Shown: one piece after another, positions 1-4,288 of the stretch
How the letters are laid out: each line of letters begins with the position of its first letter
Numbering within the stretch: position 1 is the first letter of the stretch
Assembly: GCA_902772605.1 (NCBI GenBank)
Contig: CACYBG010000353.1
Location: forward strand, 1-5,420
Origin: an uncultured Spirochaetaceae bacterium
GTDB lineage: Bacteria > Spirochaetota > Spirochaetia > Treponematales > Treponemataceae
Direction of reading: 5' to 3'
Length of the DNA: 5,420 bases
Program-made: the position numbers and the translations under genes
Notes under the pieces: model-generated
The model's database searches: none
What the model was told of the DNA's origin: nothing
The model's input: only the letters and a program-made list of their open reading frames with translations

Positions 1-560
1 GATTCTTCCAAAAGTCCATGGTTCTGAACTTCCAGATAGAAATTTTCCCTGAAAATCTTGCGTATGGAGACTGCTCTTTTTTCCGCTGCATCGATATTGC
101 CGTTTTGAATCAGGCTGTAAAATGCACCGTTTTTTCCACCGCTAAGGCAGATGAGTCCTTCGCTGAAATTCTTGAGTTCTTCAATCGATATGAAATGCTT
201 TCTGGCCGTAAATTTTTTTGCATAGATGATTCCAGAAATCTGGCACAGGTTTTTATAGCCGATTGTATCCCTGCACAAAAGGACCAGATTGAAATAATCC
301 TCGTCCTCGCAAACAACGATTTCCTCACCGACAATCGGATTGATTCCATTGGCACGACAGATTTTTTCAAAGTCCAAAACGCCAATCATGTTGTTTATGT
401 CCGTGAGGGCAATGGACTTCATGTTCAACGATTTCGCCTTTGCAATCAACGAATATAAACTGGAGCTTCCTGCCTTCAGTGAATAATCCGAATGAACGTG
501 AAGATGCACAAATGAGGATTCAGGAATAGTTGGAGTTGGAAAAACCCTAATTTCAGCCAT
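1..560 (-). CDS. dnaE: DNA polymerase III alpha subunit (DnaE-type), N-terminal PHP region, partial
   Basis: The reading frame is open from the ATG at 560 to the left edge, giving 186 residues of a protein that continues outside the window. The start of the C-family replicative polymerase is recognisable: residues 17-28 read FVHLHVHSDYSL (PHP motif I, likely metal ligands H21 and H23), 51-57 read ALTDINN (motif II), and 73-80 read INPIVGEE. Further PHP-region landmarks are EGLICLSGG (134-142) and NFYLEVQNHG (173-182). The family synthesises DNA in the cytoplasm as part of the polymerase III holoenzyme. Motif II has Ile where active PHP domains have His (TDH), and the segment after GEE is short compared with housekeeping DnaE. 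It could therefore be a paralogue such as a DnaE2/ImuC-like polymerase rather than the main replicase; the catalytic palm is not visible to decide. An AAAAGG ribosome binding site (569-574) lies eight bases before the ATG. A 15-residue leader precedes the PHP domain. Family assignment is firm; the subtype is inference. Confidence 0.88.
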   Translation of the reverse strand, partial: MAEIRVFPTPTIPESSFVHLHVHSDYSLKAGSSSLYSLIAKAKSLNMKSIALTDINNMIGVLDFEKICRANGINPIVGEEIVVCEDEDYFNLVLLCRDTIGYKNLCQISGIIYAKKFTARKHFISIEELKNFSEGLICLSGGKNGAFYSLIQNGNIDAAEKRAVSIRKIFRENFYLEVQNHGLLEE

Positions 561-568
561 ATTTTTTA

Positions 569-574
569 CCTTTT
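569..574 (-). promoter_or_regulatory. Ribosome binding site of the dnaE-type gene
   Basis: The minus strand reads AAAAGG eight bases before the ATG at 560. It supports that start, and no other in-frame start lies between it and the PHP motif. Confidence 0.6.
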
Positions 575-598
575 ATTTTGTAAAAAGAGATTCTATAT

Positions 599-627
599 AT
601 TATATCATAAATTCCGTACTTTGTTAG
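599..627 (-). promoter_or_regulatory. Predicted sigma-70 promoter of the dnaE-type gene
   Basis: On the minus strand, CTAACA (622-627, four of six matches to TTGACA) is followed after 17 bases by a perfect TATAAT (599-604). The TATAAT is preceded by TGA, forming an extended -10 (TGnTATAAT). Transcription would begin near 592, leaving a leader of about 30 bases that contains the ribosome binding site. The same architecture precedes the regulator gene at 4091-4119. Confidence 0.65.
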
Positions 628-666
628 ATTTAAATGTGATAAAAACAGAAATTTTATTACTGCGCA

Positions 667-708
667 GTCAAAATCAGTGAAAAGCGTGGTGATTTTTGAC
701 GGTTTTTT
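667..708 (+). terminator. Terminator-like hairpin with T-run, plus strand
   Basis: GTCAAAATCA (667-676) pairs with TGATTTTTGAC (690-700) with one bulged base across a 13-base loop. Two G and six T (703-708) follow. The layout fits a Rho-independent terminator for plus-strand transcription, but no plus-strand gene lies upstream. It could instead insulate the dnaE-type gene from antisense transcription, or be a dyad operator upstream of its promoter. The stem is AT-rich and therefore weak. Confidence 0.35.
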
Positions 709-721
709 ATGCTTCAACAAA

Positions 722-730
722 CGATAGTTA
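722..730. repeat. Partial extra copy of the end repeat
   Basis: CGATAGTTA matches nine bases of the 15-base end repeat found at 749-763 and, inverted, at 1059-1073. It has the same orientation as the left copy and lies 18 bases outside it, so the motif occurs three times in about 350 bases. Confidence 0.4.
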
Positions 731-892
731 ATGTATTTTAAAATTATAACTACCGATTGTTAGGATAATTGAGAGTTGAAAGTTGATGAAGTGTTTAAAT
801 CACCTGGCTTCGACTTCGCTCAGCCACCGGGAATCGTTGCTCAGCTATTGAGAACCTTTGGTTATCGTCGGAATGTGTTTTATTCGAGCGGA

Positions 893-940
893 GGGTTTAA
901 TACCCCGCCCCTCTGGGGCGAAACAAAGGGTATTAAACCC
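893..940. repeat. Nested perfect palindrome
   Basis: GGGTTTAATACCC (893-905) and its exact reverse complement GGGTATTAAACCC (928-940) form a 13-bp outer stem. Inside it, CGCCCC (906-911) and GGGGCG (915-920) form a second perfect 6-bp stem with a TCT loop. No T-run follows on either strand, so it is not an ordinary terminator. It could form a cruciform in DNA or a strong hairpin in RNA, and resembles REP-type intergenic repeats. Confidence 0.7.
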
Positions 941-961
941 GACTGCAATACCTTATGAGAA

Positions 962-995
962 CACCATACCCCGTTGCTCTGCGGCGGGGTTGGTG
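962..995 (+). repeat. Second GC-rich stem-loop with a UCU loop
   Basis: CACCA (962-966), a bulged T, then ACCCCGTTGC (968-977) pair with GCGGCGGGGT (981-990) and TGGTG (991-995). This makes a stem of about 15 bp with a three-base TCT loop. Two pairs are G-T wobbles on the plus strand, so RNA from that strand folds better than the minus-strand copy, where they become A-C mismatches. It shares the ATACCCCG lead-in and TCT loop with the palindrome at 893-940. It is followed by ATTTTGG, too poor in T for a confident terminator. Confidence 0.55.
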
Positions 996-1103
996 ATTTT
1001 GGCATCTGTATAAAATGTAGAGTAAAGGTTTGGTTTGTGTATGCTAGGAAGGGGGGGGCTAACTATCGGTAGTAAGGTTTTTGCTATGGTTAAATTTTTT
1101 TTT

Positions 1104-1172
1104 CACATCCAAGGTAAATCGGGAAATCCCTGATTAATACGGGAAGCATTAATCAGGGTTTCCTTGGACGTG
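1104..1172 (-). repeat. Large two-part hairpin after the aldehyde dehydrogenase gene
   Basis: An inner perfect 11-bp stem, CCCTGATTAAT (1128-1138) with ATTAATCAGGG (1148-1158), sits inside outer arms 1104-1118 and 1159-1172. The outer arms pair as CAC, TCCAAGG and AAA with their complements, with one bulge. The single A-C mismatch of the outer arm becomes a G-U pair in minus-strand RNA, so the fold suits the 3' end of the aldehyde dehydrogenase transcript, whose stop codon ends 14 bases before it. In that direction the hairpin is followed by nine A, not T, so it is not a standard Rho-independent terminator. It may protect or define the mRNA end. Confidence 0.5.
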
Positions 1173-1185
1173 GGATTTATGACTG

Positions 1186-2604
1186 TCATTTGAAAAACTT
1201 GCGGATGGTTTTCAGATATTTTCCGTGGGAACTGTACCTGTATTTTGTATCCTTATTTGGTGACAGAACTAAAATCGGTTTGAAGTGCGAGAATGTCTTG
1301 AATCCGTATTCACCGTGGTAGCAGCCCATTCCGCTTTCACCGATTCCACCGAATGGAAGTCCGTCTGTTGAAAGATGCATTATGACATCGTTTATGCATC
1401 CACCGCCGAATTTCAAATTACCCAGGACTTTTTTCTGTACCCATTTTTCTTTTGTGAATAGGTACAGAGCCAGGGGGGACGGTTTTGACGCAACGAAATC
1501 AATTGCATCATCAAGGTCTTCGTAAGTGATGACAGGCAGCAGCGGACCGAAAATTTCTTCTTTCATGGTCGGATGATTCTGTGCCTCACTGTTTTTCAAA
1601 TCGCCCAAATCCAAAATCATCGGAGCGATTTTATTTGTTGAGGTATCGACTTTTGCTTCCGGAACCATTGAAAAGAGTCTTGTAAAATGTCGCGAATTGA
1701 TAATCTTCGGATATTCAGGATTTTCGAGTATCTTATCGCCATACAGAAGTTCCATCTCTTCGTAAAGCGATTTAATCAATGCATCCTTGATTGAATCCTT
1801 GACGAGAACGTAATCCGGGGCAACGCAGGTCTGTCCGGCATTCAGGAGTTTTCCCCAGATTATTTTTCTGGCGGCAAGATTTATGTTTGCGGTTTCATCG
1901 ACAATGCACGGACTTTTTCCGCCAAGTTCAAGGCAAACTGGAGTCAGGGTTTTTGCAGCATTTTCCATAATCACCTTGCCGACTTTTGGACTTCCGGTGA
2001 AGAAAATGAAATCAAAACGTTCCTTCATCAACATCTGGTTCTGCTGATAGCCCGCTTCGACGTAAAGGACATGCTCTGGAACAAACGTCTCCTCAATAAT
2101 CGATTTGATGACGGAATTTGTTGCAGGACTCCATTCGGAACATTTTACGACAGCAGTATTTCCGGCAGCAATTGATGAAACGAGCGGCTGTAAAGTCAGT
2201 AAAAACGGATAATTCCACGGAGCGATAATCAAAACCGTTCCCAATGGTTCAGCCATGATTTTTCCGTTCGATATTTTTTTTGTTTTCGCCCATTTTTTCA
2301 GATTCTTTTTTGCGACTGAAATTTCATGGAGCACGCCGCCTTCTTCCGTTACGTAGGCTTCAAATTCGGATTTCCCCAAATCAGTGTGAAGGGCCTGCAT
2401 TATTTCAGCGTCATGTTTTTTGATGGAGTTGTAAAGTTTTTTCAGCTGATTCAATCGCCATTTCAGTGATTTCGTTTCATTGGTCTTAAAGAAATCTTTC
2501 TGTGCAATTATCTGCGAATGGATTAAATCCTTGACCTGTTCACTCTGATTTTCCAGTTCCAAAGTTTCCGTGGACTCCGCCTTTTTTTCCGTTTTTTTCG
2601 CCAT
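1186..2604 (-). CDS. Aldehyde dehydrogenase, class 3 (ALDH3) family
   Basis: The 472-residue product is a cytosolic NAD(P)-dependent aldehyde dehydrogenase that oxidises an aldehyde to the carboxylate. Motifs appear in family order: PWNYP (129-133, oxyanion Asn131), KCSEWSP (cofactor-binding Lys154), FTGSPKVGK (202-210), ELGGK (general base Glu226), NAGQTC (catalytic Cys260), EEIFGP (349-354), and the ALDH3 signature FGGIGESGMG with YHGEYGFKTFSH (418-440). No catalytic residue is missing. The C-terminus ends in the basic KKLK-like segment usual for ALDH3, so the gene is complete. The natural substrate cannot be read from the sequence; medium-chain or aromatic aldehydes are common for the family. 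About 26 lysine- and glutamate-rich residues precede the core. The ATG at 2604 is supported by AAGGA six bases upstream, and the next Met (69) would remove conserved sequence. It starts 39 bases after the regulator gene, with no terminator between, so it is probably the second gene of that operon. Confidence 0.95.
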   Translation of the reverse strand: MAKKTEKKAESTETLELENQSEQVKDLIHSQIIAQKDFFKTNETKSLKWRLNQLKKLYNSIKKHDAEIMQALHTDLGKSEFEAYVTEEGGVLHEISVAKKNLKKWAKTKKISNGKIMAEPLGTVLIIAPWNYPFLLTLQPLVSSIAAGNTAVVKCSEWSPATNSVIKSIIEETFVPEHVLYVEAGYQQNQMLMKERFDFIFFTGSPKVGKVIMENAAKTLTPVCLELGGKSPCIVDETANINLAARKIIWGKLLNAGQTCVAPDYVLVKDSIKDALIKSLYEEMELLYGDKILENPEYPKIINSRHFTRLFSMVPEAKVDTSTNKIAPMILDLGDLKNSEAQNHPTMKEEIFGPLLPVITYEDLDDAIDFVASKPSPLALYLFTKEKWVQKKVLGNLKFGGGCINDVIMHLSTDGLPFGGIGESGMGCYHGEYGFKTFSHFKPILVLSPNKDTKYRYSSHGKYLKTIRKFFK

Positions 2605-2610
2605 AAAAAA

Positions 2611-2615
2611 TCCTT
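2611..2615 (-). promoter_or_regulatory. Ribosome binding site of the aldehyde dehydrogenase gene
   Basis: The minus strand reads AAGGA six bases before the ATG at 2604. The spacer is all T. It fixes the start that includes the lysine-rich N-terminal extension. Confidence 0.7.
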
Positions 2616-2621
2616 AGGGTG

Positions 2622-2647
2622 CTGATTTACTGTTTTGTGCAAATCAG
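2622..2647 (-). repeat. Intercistronic inverted repeat
   Basis: CTGATTT (2622-2628) and AAATCAG (2641-2647) form a perfect 7-bp dyad with a 12-base spacer. It covers the regulator's stop codon and ends seven bases before the aldehyde dehydrogenase ribosome binding site. A short T-run follows only after the binding site, so it is not a convincing terminator. It may tune expression of the second gene, or be chance. Confidence 0.3.
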
Positions 2648-4044
2648 TCTTTCGTTAAAAATTCCCTTTCTATAAATTCGGTCAAAACCAGCTGTTCTAA
2701 AAGGGAAACCGGGCAGCTAAAATTGTCATATTTCTGTTGAAAATCTGCAAGGATGTTTTTTGGAAGGATTGCAAATGATGTTTTCAATCCAAGCGGCAGT
2801 AGATTTTCAAAGCTGTTTATATAAATCACCTTGTCCTGTGAATCAAGGCTTTTGAATCTTGGAAGAGAATTTTGATTCGGAAAATTTTCCGTGTCGTATT
2901 CGATTATGTATCGATACGAAGTTTGATTTGCCCACTCCAAAATGCTTTTGCAATAGTCTTTCGGGTCGTCAATCGAAAACTCTGGACTTTCGCCGGGAAT
3001 CGTAAAAACTGATGTTGCGCCGGATGTAATCAAAAAATCCGAGTTGAGTCCGAATTCGTTTGTCGGAACCTCTTTTACCGGGAGACCCGCAGCTGAAAAT
3101 ATTTTTTTTGTCGGTAAATCCGTATCTTCTGCGACTGCCGTTATGGCTTTAACCGTGGTCAGCGAACCTGTGGTAAATTGATTTGCGAGCCTCAAAAGTC
3201 CGACACCCTTTGATTTGATGTAAGGCGTGTTCAAGGATTGGAGCATTATAATAGAAGAAAGCAGCGAATCCTTGCTTGCACCGACAACGATTTGATTTTC
3301 ATCACAATTGATGTTCAGATATGAGTACAGAAATTTCGTGACGGCTTTTTTCAGTGACAGTTGTCCGAAGGTTTCTGTCTGAATGCCAAGACTGTTTTGA
3401 TTTGCAAGGAGTACGGTTTTATAGCACTCCAAAAGTTTTTCTTCCAGAGACAGAGGCTTAATCTCTTCGTCGCTTTGTTTCGGAAAATCATCCGTCGTTT
3501 CTGGTTTTGAATCTGTATCCGTATCCGTCGAAATTTGGGGTACAGAAACTGTATCCGTTGATTTTGGGATAGAAACTGTGTCCATTGTGTCGGTGACAGA
3601 TTTTGTTTGCTTGTCCTTGGTAACAGATTCTGTATCCTTTTTGGGGAGCGGCATTACGTTAGGAGTTTCGCTTGATTCTGTCTCCGGTTCCTGATTTTTT
3701 AACCTTTGGCGCAATATCGATTCAACCGTCGGGATTCCGTCGTCCAGTGCGGATGATTCATCGGTATTTTCTGACTCATCTTCGGGAATGGAACTTGTCT
3801 GTCCCTTTACGAAATATCCGCGTTTCTGTTCTGAATATATGAATTGATTTTTTTCGAGCAGTTCATAGGCCTTTGTGACCGTATTTTTGCTGACGTTGAG
3901 TTTTGTTGCGATGATTCTGATTGATGGAAGTTTAGAGTCCTTTGGATATGAGCCGTTTTTTATTGATGTGGCGATTTTTTCATAGAGTTGATGGTAGAGT
4001 TTTGTTTTGCTGTCTGATTCAAGTGTAAAATTAATAGGGTTCAT
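2644..4044 (-). CDS. GntR/MocR-type transcriptional regulator with degenerate aminotransferase domain
   Basis: From the ATG at 4044 the product has 466 residues. Residues 14-80 are a GntR winged helix-turn-helix: LYHQLYEKIATSI, then LPSIRIIATKLNVSKNTV with the recognition helix at about 51-65, then the wing ending GYFVKG. A 115-residue linker (82-196) is rich in Thr, Ser, Asp and Glu with repeated TDT/SVP units. Residues 197-466 follow the fold-type I aminotransferase layout of MocR proteins (FGQLSLKKAVTKFLYSYL, DENQIVVGASKDSL, SLDSQDKVIYINSF), but the usual SFSKTL segment reads SFENLL, so the PLP lysine is Asn414. The acidic EDDYD motif is reduced to IEYD. It probably binds DNA without the usual PLP chemistry. 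An earlier in-frame TTG at 4074 is less likely: it lacks a ribosome binding site and lies about ten bases from the predicted transcript start, whereas AGGAG precedes the ATG by nine bases. Likely target, by neighbourhood only: its own operon with the aldehyde dehydrogenase. Confidence 0.88.
   Translation of the reverse strand: MNPINFTLESDSKTKLYHQLYEKIATSIKNGSYPKDSKLPSIRIIATKLNVSKNTVTKAYELLEKNQFIYSEQKRGYFVKGQTSSIPEDESENTDESSALDDGIPTVESILRQRLKNQEPETESSETPNVMPLPKKDTESVTKDKQTKSVTDTMDTVSIPKSTDTVSVPQISTDTDTDSKPETTDDFPKQSDEEIKPLSLEEKLLECYKTVLLANQNSLGIQTETFGQLSLKKAVTKFLYSYLNINCDENQIVVGASKDSLLSSIIMLQSLNTPYIKSKGVGLLRLANQFTTGSLTTVKAITAVAEDTDLPTKKIFSAAGLPVKEVPTNEFGLNSDFLITSGATSVFTIPGESPEFSIDDPKDYCKSILEWANQTSYRYIIEYDTENFPNQNSLPRFKSLDSQDKVIYINSFENLLPLGLKTSFAILPKNILADFQQKYDNFSCPVSLLEQLVLTEFIEREFLTKD
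3457..3801 (-). repeat. Low-complexity Thr/Ser/Asp-rich linker coding segment
   Basis: This part of the regulator gene encodes the linker between the winged helix and the aminotransferase-like domain. The core at 3508-3594 repeats short units such as TDT, DTVSIP and DTVSVP, seen in DNA as recurring GTATCCGT-like words on the plus strand. Such short repeats can expand or contract. Linkers in this family vary in length; this one is at the long end. Confidence 0.6.
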
Positions 4045-4053
4045 GGATCTTGT

Positions 4054-4058
4054 CTCCT
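4054..4058 (-). promoter_or_regulatory. Ribosome binding site deciding the regulator start
   Basis: The minus strand reads AGGAG nine bases before the ATG at 4044. No comparable site precedes the TTG at 4074, so this motif favours the shorter product. Confidence 0.75.
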
Positions 4059-4090
4059 GACTCTTTTTTCGCAACAGAAATCTATGAAAA

Positions 4091-4119
4091 ATTATAACAG
4101 ATAAAATGCAATTTGTTTA
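4091..4119 (-). promoter_or_regulatory. Predicted sigma-70 promoter of the regulator-aldehyde dehydrogenase operon
   Basis: On the minus strand TAAACA (4114-4119, four of six matches to TTGACA) is followed after 17 bases by TATAAT (4091-4096). A TGT precedes it, giving an extended -10. The predicted start near 4084 leaves a leader of about 40 bases before the ATG at 4044. Confidence 0.65.
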
Positions 4120-4140
4120 GAAAAAGATTACGAAAAATCA

Positions 4141-4159
4141 ATAAAATTTTCAATTTTAT
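4141..4159. promoter_or_regulatory. AT-rich dyad upstream of the operon promoter
   Basis: ATAAAATT (4141-4148) and AATTTTAT (4152-4159) form a perfect 8-bp inverted repeat with a 3-base centre, 21 bases upstream of the predicted -35. It is a candidate operator for the regulator or an UP-like element. Its AT-richness in an AT-rich region makes chance quite possible. Confidence 0.3.
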
Positions 4160-4205
4160 GGTTACAGATTTTGGGCATCGGTTCAGTTTTATGCGTACAC
4201 ATGTC

Positions 4206-4239
4206 AAAAAAAATCCCCCGGAATTGCTCCCAGGGGATT
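4206..4239 (-). terminator. Rho-independent terminator of ppdK
   Basis: In minus-strand RNA, AAUCCCCUGG (from 4239-4230) pairs with CCGGGGGAUU (4221-4212) as a 10-bp stem with one U-G pair and an 8-base loop. At least six U (4211-4206) follow directly. It begins about 50 bases after the ppdK stop and separates that gene from the regulator operon downstream. Confidence 0.92.
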
Positions 4240-4288
4240 GATTTAAGTAAGTATGGAACCTAAAAATTGTGCTTTAGGCTTTGATTAC

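Larger units (their letters stand above)
749..1073. repeat. Non-coding repeat block bounded by 15-base inverted repeats (possible miniature mobile element)
   Basis: The left end ACTACCGATTGTTAG (749-763) and the reverse complement of the right end (1059-1073, ACTACCGATAGTTAG) match at 14 of 15 bases. Between them are about 295 bases without a credible gene: a GGCT/AGCC imperfect hairpin near 806-825, a nested palindrome (893-940), a second stem-loop (962-995) and a run of eight G (1051-1058). The interior around 800-995 is visibly richer in GC than its surroundings, which fits inserted or repetitive DNA. A partial third copy of the end motif, CGATAGTTA, lies just outside at 722-730. I see no clear target-site duplication and no transposase, so mobility is inference. 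The block could also be a composite of REP-like intergenic repeats. Confidence 0.5.

Noticed and set aside
110..385. 91-codon minus-strand frame
   Set aside because: It overlaps the DnaE-type gene in another minus-strand frame and shows no family features.
18..458. 146-codon plus-strand frame
   Set aside because: It is antisense to the DnaE-type gene, whose minus-strand translation matches PHP motifs; no ribosome binding site or recognisable domain.
776..958. 60-codon plus-strand frame starting with TTG
   Set aside because: It lies wholly inside the repeat block, spans the palindromes, has no ribosome binding site and encodes the FDFAQPPG-type string commonly produced by translating intergenic repeats.
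1010..1020. TATAAA as a plus-strand promoter -10
   Set aside because: No acceptable -35 at proper spacing and no gene downstream on the plus strand.
3508..3594. Possible CRISPR or tandem repeat array
   Set aside because: The short recurring words are in-frame codons of the regulator's TDT/SVP linker; there are no regular repeats with unique spacers.
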